A stretch of 11,870 nucleotides of DNA from an uncultured Gemmiger sp. (GCA_944382805.1 CALWNS010000212.1:1-11870); one strand, 5' to 3'; positions 1 through 7,310 are shown, numbered from the stretch's first letter. Notes: a model not told the origin generated them from the sequence alone. Translations and numbers: made by a program.

Positions 1-1109
1 AGCAGTACCATGTGGACGGCCTGCGCGTGGACGCCGTGGCCAGTATGCTCTACCTGGACTACAACCGCCGCGACGGCGAGTGGGAACAGAACGTCAACGG
101 CGGCAAGGAAAACCTGGAGGCCATCGCCTTCCTGCAGAAGTGCAACAGCACCATCCTGGGCCGTTATCCCCACAAGATGATGATCGCCGAGGAATCCACC
201 GCCTGGCCGCTGGTCACCAAACCCGCTGCAGATGGCGGCCTGGGCTTCAACTTCAAGTGGAACATGGGCTGGATGAACGATATGCTCAGCTACATGAAGA
301 CCGACCCGCTGTTCCGCGCCGGCAACCACGGCAAGGTCACGTTCAGCTTCTTCTACGCTTTCAGCGAAAACTTTGTGCTGCCCATCAGCCATGACGAGGT
401 CGTACACGGCAAGTGCAGCCTGATCAACAAGATGCCCGGCGACTACGAGCAGAAGTTCGCCAACCTGCGCACCTTCTACGGCTACATGAACGCCCACCCC
501 GGCAAAAAGCTGCTGTTTATGGGCCAGGAGTTCGGCCAGTTCATCGAATGGGACGAAAAGAAGCCGCTGGACTGGATGCTGCTCGGCTACGACAAGCACC
601 GCCAGCTGCAGGCCTATGTCAGGGACCTCAACGCCTTCTACCGCGAGACCCCCGCCATGTGGGAGATCGACTACAGCTGGGAGGGCTTCCAGTGGATCGT
701 GCCCGACGATAACCAGCAGAGCGTCATCGCCTTCCTGCGGCGGGACGCAAAGGGCAAAATGGTCATGGTCGTCTGCAACTTTAACCCCGTCCTGCGCGAA
801 GGCTATTCCATGGGCGTGCCCAACGCCGGCCAGTACAAGGAGGTCCTGAACTCCGACGACGCCAAGTACGGCGGTTCCGGCGTGACCAACGGCACGGTGC
901 GCAGCAAAAAAGGCGCCATGCATGGTTTTGAGCAGCACGTGACCCTCACATTGCCGCCGCTGTCCACGCTGTATTTCAGCGTGCCCGCCCCGCGCAAGAA
1001 AGCCGCCAAGCCCGCCGAGGCCAAGCCGGGAGCCAAAAAGATGGCCAAAAAGGCCCCCGCGCGCAAAGCGCCCAAACCTTCTTCGTCCAGACCGTCTGAA
1101 AAGGCGTAA
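1..1109 (+). CDS. glgB: 1,4-alpha-glucan branching enzyme GlgB (5'-truncated, C-terminal half)
   Basis: Makes alpha-1,6 branches in glycogen by cutting and transferring alpha-1,4 glucan segments (GH13 family, cytoplasmic). The gene enters from the left edge: in-frame codons reading QYH precede the GTG at 12, so that GTG is internal, and bases 1-2 belong to a split codon. Visible GH13 motifs are GLRVDAV with the nucleophile Asp at 30-32, IAEEST with the acid/base Glu pair at 189-194, and ISHDEVVHG with its Asp at 393-395. GKKLLFMGQEFGQ and the C-terminal beta domain follow in the order seen in E. coli GlgB; about the last 330 residues of the core are present. The core ends near 983. A 41-residue Lys/Ala/Pro-rich tail then runs to the TAA, which is unlike the usual GlgB end. 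It is first of four glycogen genes, 51 bases before glgC. The family call is firm; the role of the tail is unknown. Confidence 0.97.
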   Translation, partial: QYHVDGLRVDAVASMLYLDYNRRDGEWEQNVNGGKENLEAIAFLQKCNSTILGRYPHKMMIAEESTAWPLVTKPAADGGLGFNFKWNMGWMNDMLSYMKTDPLFRAGNHGKVTFSFFYAFSENFVLPISHDEVVHGKCSLINKMPGDYEQKFANLRTFYGYMNAHPGKKLLFMGQEFGQFIEWDEKKPLDWMLLGYDKHRQLQAYVRDLNAFYRETPAMWEIDYSWEGFQWIVPDDNQQSVIAFLRRDAKGKMVMVVCNFNPVLREGYSMGVPNAGQYKEVLNSDDAKYGGSGVTNGTVRSKKGAMHGFEQHVTLTLPPLSTLYFSVPAPRKKAAKPAEAKPGAKKMAKKAPARKAPKPSSSRPSEKA

Positions 1110-1160
1110 GGAAATATATTGGACTCACCGTGAAAATGAACTTCTAAGGGGAGAAACATT

Positions 1161-2384
1161 ATGGCAAAAGAAATGATCGCAATGATCCTGGCCGGTGGGC
1201 AGGGTTCGCGCCTGTATGCGCTGACCCAGAAGCTGGCCAAGCCGGCGGTGCCGTTCGGCGGCAAGTACCGCATCATCGATTTCCCGTTGTCCAACTGCGT
1301 CAACTCGGACATCGATACGGTCGGCATCCTCACGCAGTACCAGCCGCTGGTGCTCAACGAGTACATCGGCAACGGCCAGCCGTGGGACCTCGACCGCCTG
1401 CACGGCGGCGTCCATGTATTGCCGCCCTACCAGCAGGCCACCGGCTCTGACTGGTACAAGGGCACGGCCAACGCCATCTACCAGAATATTTCTTTCATCG
1501 ACCGCTACGACCCGCAGTATGTCATCATCCTGTCCGGCGATCAGATCTGCAAGCAGGACTACAGCGATTTCCTCCGCTTCCACAAGGAGAAAAACGCCGA
1601 GTTCAGCGTGGCCGTTATGGAGGTGCCCTGGAGCGAGGCTTCCCGCTTTGGCCTGATGGTCACCGATAACGACGACCGCATCAACGCCTTCCAGGAAAAG
1701 CCCAAAGAGCCCAAATCCAACCTCGCCTCCATGGGCATCTACATCTTCAACTGGGATATCCTCAAGGCGTACCTGATCGCTGACGAAGCCGACCCCAACT
1801 CCGACAACGACTTTGGCAAAAACGTCATTCCCGCCCTGCTCAAGGACGGCCGCCGTATGTACGCCTACCGCTTCAGCGGCTACTGGAAGGACGTCGGCAC
1901 CATCTCCTCGCTGTGGCAGGCCAACATGGAGGTGCTGGATCCTTCCCATTCCGGCATCAACCTGTTTGACGAAAACTGGAAGATCTACTCCCGCAACTCC
2001 GGCCAGCCCTGCCAGCAGATCGGCTCGGACGCGGACATCGTCAACTCGATGGTCACCGAAGGCTGCAAGATCAACGGCACCGTCAAGAACTCCATCCTGT
2101 TCCCCGGCGTTGTGGTCGAAAAGGGCGCCACGGTCGAAGCGGCCGTGGTCATGGGCGGCACCGTCATCAAGGCGGGCGCTACCGTCAGCCACTGCATCGT
2201 GGCCGAGAACGTGATGGTGGAAGAGGGCGCTACCGTCGGCAAAATGCCGGAGGAAGGCCTGAACATTGCCGAACCGGGCGAAGTGGCTACGGTCGGCTCC
2301 GGCGTCAAGATCGGCAAGGGCGCGGTCGTCGGCCCCAAAGCGATGGTCTCCAACGATGTAAAGGATGGTGAGGAACAATGGTAA
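1161..2384 (+). CDS. glgC: Glucose-1-phosphate adenylyltransferase, catalytic subunit GlgC
   Basis: Forms ADP-glucose and pyrophosphate from glucose-1-phosphate and ATP, the committed step of glycogen synthesis. The 407-residue length is normal for the family. The N-terminal nucleotidyltransferase domain has the glycine-rich loop LAGGQGSRL (residues 10-18), followed by KPAVPFGGKYRIIDFPLSN, then LSGDQI with the metal-binding Asp127, FQEKP, and YWKDVGT. From about residue 290 the protein turns into a left-handed beta-helix of V/I-G-x repeats, the usual GlgC C-terminal domain. The ATG at 1161 follows AAGGGGAG (1146-1153) at 7 bases. The stop codon overlaps the start of glgD, which suggests translational coupling. 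In Clostridia GlgC commonly works with GlgD as a hetero-oligomer; that the two pair here is inferred from gene order. Confidence 0.98.
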   Translation: MAKEMIAMILAGGQGSRLYALTQKLAKPAVPFGGKYRIIDFPLSNCVNSDIDTVGILTQYQPLVLNEYIGNGQPWDLDRLHGGVHVLPPYQQATGSDWYKGTANAIYQNISFIDRYDPQYVIILSGDQICKQDYSDFLRFHKEKNAEFSVAVMEVPWSEASRFGLMVTDNDDRINAFQEKPKEPKSNLASMGIYIFNWDILKAYLIADEADPNSDNDFGKNVIPALLKDGRRMYAYRFSGYWKDVGTISSLWQANMEVLDPSHSGINLFDENWKIYSRNSGQPCQQIGSDADIVNSMVTEGCKINGTVKNSILFPGVVVEKGATVEAAVVMGGTVIKAGATVSHCIVAENVMVEEGATVGKMPEEGLNIAEPGEVATVGSGVKIGKGAVVGPKAMVSNDVKDGEEQW

Positions 2385-3505
2385 GCAGCAACGCTAATGC
2401 TCTGGGCGTTATTTTCGCCAACTCGTACGATAACCTTGTCCCCGAACTGGTGGCCGAACGTACCATGGCCTCCATCCCGTTCGCGGGCCGCTACCGCATG
2501 ATCGACTTTACGCTGTCCAACATGGCCAACTCCGGCGTGGACAACGTCTCGATCATCGTGCGCAAAAACTATCATTCGCTGATGGACCACCTCGGCGCCG
2601 GCCGTGAATGGGACCTGACCCGCAAGCGCGGCGGTTTGAACATCATCCCCCCGTTTGCCGAGCGCAGCGTCAAGATGTACTCCGGTCGCGTGGATGCGCT
2701 GGCCAGCGTGCTGTCCTGGCTCAGCGCGCAGAAAGAGCGCTACGTCATCCTGTCCGACTCGCACATTGCGATGAACTTCAACTTCAACAAGCTGCTGGAA
2801 GCGCACATCGAAAGCGGCGCGGACGTGAGCATGGTCTACAACCGCACCGAGATCCCCGACGGCGCCCGCAACGATAACTACACCATCCGCATCGATGCCA
2901 ACGGCCGTGTGACCGAGCTGCTGTCCAACGACTACCGCCCCGGTATGCAGAACCTGTCGATGAACATCTACGTCATCGAGCGCGAAAGCCTCATCCAGCT
3001 CGTGCGCGATGCGGCGGTGCGCGGTCTCGTTTACTTCGAGCGCGACATCCTGGCCCGCAACCTCAGCCTGCTCAACGTCCGCGCGTATGAGTTTACCGGC
3101 TATTCGGCCCGCCTGGCGGACATGAAGAGCTATTTTGACGAGAATATGCGCCTTCTGCAGCCCGGCAACGTCGAGCAGCTGTTCGACGCGGCCAACCCCA
3201 TCTACACCAAGATCCGCGACGACAACCCCACCCGCTACCTGGAGGGCAGCCGGGTCAAGAACTGCCTGGTGGCCGACGGCTGCGTGATCGAAGGCGTGGT
3301 CGAAAACAGCGTGCTGTTCCGCGGCTGCGTGGTCAAAAAAGGCTCCGTGGTGCGCAACTGCGTGCTGATGCAGGACAGCGTGGTAGAGGAGAACTGCTCG
3401 GTCGAGTATGTGGTCACCGATAAGAACGTCCACATCACCAGCGGCAAGCAGCTCTGCGGTACCGATTCGTTCCCTGTGTTCGTGGCCAAGAACCACACGG
3501 TCTGA
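2378..3505 (+). CDS. glgD: GlgD, non-catalytic-type subunit of ADP-glucose pyrophosphorylase
   Basis: A 375-residue paralogue of GlgC. It keeps the fold landmarks (IPFAGRYRMIDFTLSN, REWDLTRKRGG, NMNIYVIER, and a C-terminal beta-helix around residues 285-360). The first strand reads ALGVIFANSYDN where GlgC has the glycine-rich LAGGQGSRL loop, so the nucleotide-binding signature is missing. The GDQ metal motif of GlgC is replaced by LSDSHI. These losses are typical of GlgD proteins, which in studied Firmicutes have little activity alone and modulate GlgC. The start ATG lies inside the end of glgC (7-base overlap) with purine-rich AAGGATGG and GTGAGG just upstream; the next in-frame ATG would cut into the conserved fold. 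It ends 135 bases before glgA. Subunit role is from family knowledge; complex formation is inferred. Confidence 0.95.
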   Translation: MVSSNANALGVIFANSYDNLVPELVAERTMASIPFAGRYRMIDFTLSNMANSGVDNVSIIVRKNYHSLMDHLGAGREWDLTRKRGGLNIIPPFAERSVKMYSGRVDALASVLSWLSAQKERYVILSDSHIAMNFNFNKLLEAHIESGADVSMVYNRTEIPDGARNDNYTIRIDANGRVTELLSNDYRPGMQNLSMNIYVIERESLIQLVRDAAVRGLVYFERDILARNLSLLNVRAYEFTGYSARLADMKSYFDENMRLLQPGNVEQLFDAANPIYTKIRDDNPTRYLEGSRVKNCLVADGCVIEGVVENSVLFRGCVVKKGSVVRNCVLMQDSVVEENCSVEYVVTDKNVHITSGKQLCGTDSFPVFVAKNHTV

Positions 3506-3554
3506 TCGCTCAAAAGGGCGGGCTGCCACATCTCCCCGGCGGCCCTGCCTGCTT

Positions 3555-3590
3555 GAGAGGGCGGGGGACACCCCGCCCTTTCTCTTACTA
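3555..3590 (+). terminator. GC-rich hairpin between glgD and glgA (possible attenuator)
   Basis: Arms at 3555-3566 and 3571-3582 form 12 pairs (one G-U) around a GACA loop; the core is AGGGCGGGG against CCCCGCCCT. The bases after it are pyrimidine-rich (TCTTACT) but have no clean T run, so termination may be partial. It lies in the 135-base gap inside the glg operon, 58 bases before the glgA start. An mRNA processing or stabilising role is an alternative. Confidence 0.5.
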
Positions 3591-3640
3591 TGACAGGGAG
3601 CGCCCCGCGCCCCCTGACACCCTGCAAGGAGGGTATAGTT

Positions 3641-5059
3641 ATGAAGATTTTGTATGCAGCCAGCGAAGCGGCGCCCTATGCCAAATCCGGCGGCCTGGCG
3701 GACGTGGCCGGCGCCCTGCCCAAGGCGCTCGTGCGCGACGGCATCGACTGCCGCGTGGTCATGCCGCTGTACAACGACCTCAAGTTCAAGGATACGCTGA
3801 CCTACGTCACCAACTTCAGCGTGCCGGTGGGCTGGCGCAGCCAGTACTGCGGCCTGTTCCGCGCCGAGCGCGATGGCGTGACCTACTATTTCCTGGATAA
3901 CGAATACTACTTCAAGCGCAGCGGCCTGTACGGCTTCTACGACGATGGCGAGCGCTTCGCCTTCTTCGCCCGCGCCATCCTGGAAATGCTGTTCTACACC
4001 GATTTCGAGCCGGACATCATCAACTGCAACGACTGGCAGACCGCGCTGACCCCGGTCTACCTGAACCTGTACTACCGCCACCTGGATAAGTTCAACCGGA
4101 TCAAGACGGTGTTCACCATCCACAACATCGCATACCAGGGCAAGTACGGCCTGGATATCCTGGAGGATACCTGCGGCATCGGCAAGCGGGACGCCCATGT
4201 GGTCGAATACGACGGCTGCGCCAACTTTATGAAGGGCGCCATCGAGACCGCCGACAAAATCACCACCGTCAGCCCCACCTATGCGGGCGAGATCCTGGAC
4301 CCGTGGTTCAGCCATGGCCTGGACGGCCTGCTGCGCCAGAAGCAGTATAAGCTGTGCGGCATCCTGAACGGCATCGATGTGGACGTGTTCAACCCTGCCA
4401 CCGACCCCGACATCGCCCAAAACTACGACGTCACCAACTTCCAGGAGGGCAAAGCCGTCTGCAAGGCGGCTCTGCAGGACGAGATGGGCCTGAACAAGGA
4501 CGGCAGCCCCGTCATGGCCATGGTCACCCGCCTGGTGGGCCACAAGGGCCTTGACCTTGTGCGCTCCATTGCCGAAGGCCTGCTGCAGCAGGGCATCGAA
4601 CTGGTCATCCTTGGCTCCGGCGAAGCCCAGTACGAAAACTTCTTCAACGAACTTTGCGCGCGCCACCCCGGCCGCGTGGGCGTGTACATCGGCTTCAACG
4701 CCAAGCTGGCGCAGCACATCTACGCGGGCGCCGATATCTTCCTGATGCCGTCTCGCTCCGAGCCTTGCGGCCTGGCGCAGATGGTCTCCTGCCGCTACGG
4801 AACCATCCCGGTCGTGCGCGAGACCGGCGGCCTGCGCGATTCCATCCACGATTCCGGCGATGGTTTCGGCAACGGCTTCACCTTCGCCAACTACAACGCC
4901 CACGAGCTGTACGAGGCCTGCTGGCGCGCCAAAGAAGGCTACTGGCAGAAAGAGGGCTGGCCGATCCTGGTTCGCCGCGCCATGGAATGCGACTTCAGCT
5001 GGGCCAACTCGGCCAAGAGCTACGAGGGCCTGTACAACGAGGTCGTGAACCTCTGGTAA
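3641..5059 (+). CDS. glgA: Glycogen synthase GlgA (ADP-glucose:glucan glucosyltransferase)
   Basis: Extends alpha-1,4 glucan chains from ADP-glucose (GT5 family, GT-B fold). The ATG at 3641 is chosen because AAGGAGGG (3626-3633) precedes it by 7 bases and because the protein then starts MKILYAASEAAPYAKSGGLADV, the normal GlgA N-terminus. The open frame does extend upstream, but only through the intergenic hairpin region. The KSGGLADV motif binds ADP-glucose. The C-terminal GT-B half carries MAMVTRLVGHKGLDLV and the SRSEPCGLAQ motif with its conserved Glu, then RETGGLRDS. At 472 residues the protein has the normal family length. It is the last gene of the glg operon and is followed by a strong terminator. 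Recognition is secure. Confidence 0.98.
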   Translation: MKILYAASEAAPYAKSGGLADVAGALPKALVRDGIDCRVVMPLYNDLKFKDTLTYVTNFSVPVGWRSQYCGLFRAERDGVTYYFLDNEYYFKRSGLYGFYDDGERFAFFARAILEMLFYTDFEPDIINCNDWQTALTPVYLNLYYRHLDKFNRIKTVFTIHNIAYQGKYGLDILEDTCGIGKRDAHVVEYDGCANFMKGAIETADKITTVSPTYAGEILDPWFSHGLDGLLRQKQYKLCGILNGIDVDVFNPATDPDIAQNYDVTNFQEGKAVCKAALQDEMGLNKDGSPVMAMVTRLVGHKGLDLVRSIAEGLLQQGIELVILGSGEAQYENFFNELCARHPGRVGVYIGFNAKLAQHIYAGADIFLMPSRSEPCGLAQMVSCRYGTIPVVRETGGLRDSIHDSGDGFGNGFTFANYNAHELYEACWRAKEGYWQKEGWPILVRRAMECDFSWANSAKSYEGLYNEVVNLW

Positions 5060-5092
5060 AAAGTGCGTACAGCACTCATTTTAACAAAAATT

Positions 5093-5127
5093 CTGCCGGC
5101 CGCGGTCACCGCGGCCGGCAGGCTTTT
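5093..5127 (+). terminator. Intrinsic terminator after glgA
   Basis: A perfect 13-base-pair stem (5093-5105 with 5109-5121, CTGCCGGCCGCGG arm) closes a TCA loop and is followed by GCTTTTCC. It sits 33 bases after the glgA stop and marks the end of the glycogen operon. Confidence 0.9.
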
Positions 5128-5168
5128 CCGTATCTGCGAACTCCTTGCGATACAGTTTGGATGCACCC

Positions 5169-5202
5169 TTGACGCAAGTTGTACACATATCTGCCGTATA
5201 CT
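5169..5202 (+). promoter_or_regulatory. Weak candidate promoter for the serine hydrolase gene
   Basis: A good -10 box, TATACT (5197-5202), lies 70 bases before the ATG at 5272. The nearest good -35, TTGACG (5169-5174), is 22 bases away, too long for a normal sigma-A promoter, so one of the two is probably not used or an activator is needed. The leader that follows contains an inverted repeat, CCGCGC (5219-5224) with GCGCGG (5234-5239). A promoter is expected somewhere here because a strong terminator precedes the region. Confidence 0.3.
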
Positions 5203-5271
5203 TGGTGCAAAGGTCGTTCCGCGCGGCATTTTTGCGCGGCGGCCGGTCCGGCAGAAAGGGGACGTATCGCT

Positions 5272-6255
5272 ATGCGGAAAGCCAGGAGAGACCCCATGGG
5301 GAAATTTTGCAGATTTTTAGCGGCGGCGCTGCTGCTGGCCGGCGCCTGGCAGGCCGTGCGCTGGGCGGCGCGCGGGCAGGTCAGCCTGTCCGCGCCGCGT
5401 ATGTCGCCCGGCCGTGCGCAGCAGGCGCAGGAAAGCAAGCAGGACGAAACGGAGCCGGGGGCGGCGCAGGCCGCCGGTCTGGACACGGCGGCGCTCGATG
5501 CCTTCTGCGCCGCGCAGCCCGGCCATTTTTCGGTCTACCTCGGCACGCTGGACGGCAGTACGTTTTATACCCATGATACCGAGATGCTCTACTACCCGGC
5601 CAGCACGCTGAAAGCCGCCTACGCGCTGTGGCTCTGCCAACAGGCGGATGAAGGGCTGATCGACCTGGAGGGGGAGATTCCTAACTATTATTACAGCGGC
5701 GAACTGGCAGCCACCCCGCTGGCGGAGTATGCCGCCAGCGCCGCCCTCCCCACCTGGAAAGTGCTGCACGCCATGATCGCCCAGAGCAGCAACGAGGCCA
5801 TGCGGCTGCTGGCCGCCAGCTGGCCCGGCGATGCCTCCGGCGGCTTTGTCGAGTTTTTGCGCTTGCTCGGTTTCGGCACGCCGGACGCCTGCGCCATCAC
5901 CTGGGAGGGCGGCATCGACGGCGTGATGTCCGTGGCAGACGCCGGGCGCATGATGAGCGCCCTGGCGGCGTACTTCGAAACGGATACCGCCACGGCGATC
6001 CGCCTGCGGCAGTGCTTCCTGGACGCCGAGCATACCGCCCTGTACATACCGGAGGGCGTCCCCGCCGCCAAAAAGTACGGCAGCTGGGACTACGCTTTCC
6101 ACGACCTGGCCATCGTCTATGCCGACACGCCGTACATCCTGTGCTGCATGACCGACCAGGGCGACCGGGACATCGATTTCCCCTCTGCGCCGGTGGAAGC
6201 CATGCAGCAATTCGGGGAACTTGTCTACACGCAGCTGAACCCCGGGGCGGAATAA
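5272..6255 (+). CDS. Membrane-anchored beta-lactamase-fold serine hydrolase (class A beta-lactamase / D,D-peptidase-like)
   Basis: A 327-residue protein of the penicillin-recognising serine enzyme fold. The three active-site elements appear in order: S-x-x-K as STLK (Ser111, Lys114), S-x-N as SSN (172-174), and a KTG-type triad as KYG followed by Ser (268-271). The N-terminus is basic (MRKARR) and then hydrophobic (residues 14-26, LAAALLLAGAW). No lipobox Cys follows, so it is a signal anchor or signal peptide and the enzyme acts outside the membrane. A Gln/Glu/Ala-rich linker (about 45-70) precedes the catalytic domain. I do not see the E-x-x-L-N omega-loop motif that class A beta-lactamases use for deacylation, so a peptidoglycan-related or esterase role is as likely as drug hydrolysis. 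The ATG at 5272 follows AAAGGGG (5255-5261); a second ATG at 5296 would keep the anchor. It is a single-gene unit. Confidence 0.8.
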   Translation: MRKARRDPMGKFCRFLAAALLLAGAWQAVRWAARGQVSLSAPRMSPGRAQQAQESKQDETEPGAAQAAGLDTAALDAFCAAQPGHFSVYLGTLDGSTFYTHDTEMLYYPASTLKAAYALWLCQQADEGLIDLEGEIPNYYYSGELAATPLAEYAASAALPTWKVLHAMIAQSSNEAMRLLAASWPGDASGGFVEFLRLLGFGTPDACAITWEGGIDGVMSVADAGRMMSALAAYFETDTATAIRLRQCFLDAEHTALYIPEGVPAAKKYGSWDYAFHDLAIVYADTPYILCCMTDQGDRDIDFPSAPVEAMQQFGELVYTQLNPGAE

Positions 6256-6264
6256 GCCAAACAG

Positions 6265-6320
6265 CAAAAAAGGCCCCTGCGCCGGACCCCGTGGAAGGGG
6301 AGGGCGCAGGGGCCTTTGCG
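6265..6320. terminator. Bidirectional intrinsic terminator between convergent genes
   Basis: A perfect 15-base-pair inverted repeat pairs 6269-6283 (AAAGGCCCCTGCGCC) with 6303-6317. The loop holds a second small hairpin (CCCC at 6287-6290, GGGG at 6297-6300). One flank is a run of A's and the other ends in TTT, so it can end transcription of the + strand hydrolase and of the - strand dCMP deaminase, whose stop codons lie on either side. Confidence 0.88.
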
Positions 6321-6332
6321 GTCTGCGGGCGT

Positions 6333-6812
6333 TTATACGGTAAAGCGGATCTCGCGCCCGGTCGGCTCATAGGCGCGGAACTTGACCCCCGCCATGGTCA
6401 GCAGCCGCCGGCTGGCAATGCTCGACTCGGCGTCGTGGTATTTGTCCGAAAGGTAGACGATCTCCCGGATGCCGCTCTGGATGATGCTTTTGGCGCACTC
6501 GTTGCAGGGGAACAGCGTCACATAGACCCGCGCCCCGCGCAGGTCGCTGTGGGCGGAATTCAGGATGGCGTTCAGTTCCGCGTGGCAGACGTACATATAC
6601 TTGGTCTCCAGCGGCGGGCCTTCGCGGTCCCAGGGCATATCGTCGTCGCTGCAGCCGATGGGCATACCGTTATACCCCAGCGAAAGGATCTTGTTTTCCG
6701 GGCTGACGATGCAGGCCCCCACCTGGCTGTTCGAATCTTTCGACCGCATGGCCGAAAGCAGGGCGATGCCCATAAAGTATTCGTCCCAGCTGATGTAATC
6801 GGTGCGTTTCAT
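6333..6812 (-). CDS. Deoxycytidylate (dCMP) deaminase, ComEB-like
   Basis: Zinc-dependent conversion of dCMP to dUMP, supplying dUMP for thymidylate synthesis. The 159-residue protein has the cytidine/dCMP deaminase zinc motif HAE (His77, Glu79) and PCNEC (Cys103, Cys106). The family start WDEYFMGIALLSAMRSKD is present, as is the GYNGMPIGCSDDD stretch typical of dCMP deaminases of the ComEB type. The ATG at 6812 is preceded on the - strand by AGGAAAGG at about 10 bases. It is 66 bases downstream of spoIIID, with a candidate promoter overlapping the spoIIID stop. It converges on the serine hydrolase gene and shares a bidirectional terminator with it. The comEB name in Bacillus comes from its position in a competence operon, which is not seen here. 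The call is strong. Confidence 0.93.
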   Translation of the reverse strand: MKRTDYISWDEYFMGIALLSAMRSKDSNSQVGACIVSPENKILSLGYNGMPIGCSDDDMPWDREGPPLETKYMYVCHAELNAILNSAHSDLRGARVYVTLFPCNECAKSIIQSGIREIVYLSDKYHDAESSIASRRLLTMAGVKFRAYEPTGREIRFTV

Positions 6813-6877
6813 GGTATCCCAGCCTTTCCTGGCCGGCGGCCGGCGGGCCGCGGCGTTTTCGCAAAACTTCTACCTTT

Positions 6878-6906
6878 ATTATACTGTCCGCGCCGCCCCG
6901 GCGCAA
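6878..6906 (-). promoter_or_regulatory. Candidate sigma-A promoter for the dCMP deaminase gene
   Basis: On the - strand a perfect TATAAT (6883-6878) stands 17 bases from TTGCGC (6906-6901), which matches only the TTG of the -35 consensus. The -10 box contains the TAA stop of spoIIID (6881-6879). Transcription would start about 55-60 bases before the deaminase ATG, in a GC-rich leader that includes a small GTTTT/AAAAC hairpin (6855-6867). Confidence 0.55.
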
Positions 6907-7196
6907 GGGTGCGGCGCTGTTTTTTGTGCGGGCGCGCCGGGCGGCCGGCCAGCCAGCCGGCGGTACTTGCTGCGGGTAGCTTCGCCCCCGCGCAGGTGCC
7001 GCTCGGCCTTGTTTTTCAGCAGCACCTTGCGCACCTCCTGCCACAGGCCGGGGTGCAGCCGCTGCAGCCGCGCCTGGTCTTTCCAGATGGTGCTCTTGCT
7101 CACGCCGAACACCCCGGCCGCCGCGCGCACCGTTGCGCCGCTGCGCGCCAGGTACTGTCCCACCGCCAGCGCGCGCTCCTCCGGGTCGCCCTTCAT
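6879..7196 (-). CDS. spoIIID: Stage III sporulation regulator SpoIIID
   Basis: A DNA-binding transcription factor that in Bacillus and Clostridium acts in the mother cell after SigE. The protein matches SpoIIID along its core: a helix-turn-helix at about residues 21-40 (TVRAAAGVFGVSKSTIWKD) and the hallmark HLRGGEAT (67-74) followed by a basic RSKYRR segment. At 105 residues it is a little longer than the 93 of B. subtilis. The extra part is a Pro/Ala/Gly-rich tail after about residue 82. The ATG at 7196 is preferred because AGGGAGG (7210-7204) sits 7 bases upstream; a TTG two codons earlier leaves almost no room. A terminator lies between it and the upstream CysK-like gene, so it probably has its own promoter in 7211-7310. 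I could not identify that promoter with confidence. Confidence 0.93.
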   Translation of the reverse strand: MKGDPEERALAVGQYLARSGATVRAAAGVFGVSKSTIWKDQARLQRLHPGLWQEVRKVLLKNKAERHLRGGEATRSKYRRLAGRPPGAPAQKTAPHPCAGAARTV

Positions 7197-7310
7197 ACGC
7201 AAACCTCCCTTGCACAGTGTGGGCGGGCGTTGTGCCGCCCTCTGCTACACCCTATGCGAAAAAAGGAGAGGATAGACCGGGAAAAACGCTTTTGCGCGCC
7301 GGGCAGGAAC

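Noticed and set aside
1125..4903. Very long open frames on the - strand opposite glgC, glgD and glgA (one over 900 codons)
   Set aside because: They mirror the strongly biased third-position GC of the real genes, contain no recognisable domains, have no ribosome binding sites, and run through intergenic hairpins and terminators.
5060..5271. A small RNA or riboswitch in the gap between glgA and the serine hydrolase
   Set aside because: Apart from the terminator, a weak promoter and one 6-base inverted repeat, no known riboswitch core or T-box element is visible.
5272..6255. Annotation as an antibiotic resistance beta-lactamase
   Set aside because: The fold motifs fit, but the deacylation Glu motif is not seen and there are no mobile elements nearby; a general serine hydrolase call is safer.
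7211..7310. A sporulation sigma factor (SigE-type) promoter for spoIIID, suggested by CATAGGGT on the - strand
   Set aside because: It fits a loose CATAnnnT -10 pattern, but I see no ATA-type -35 at the right distance, so the match is no better than chance.
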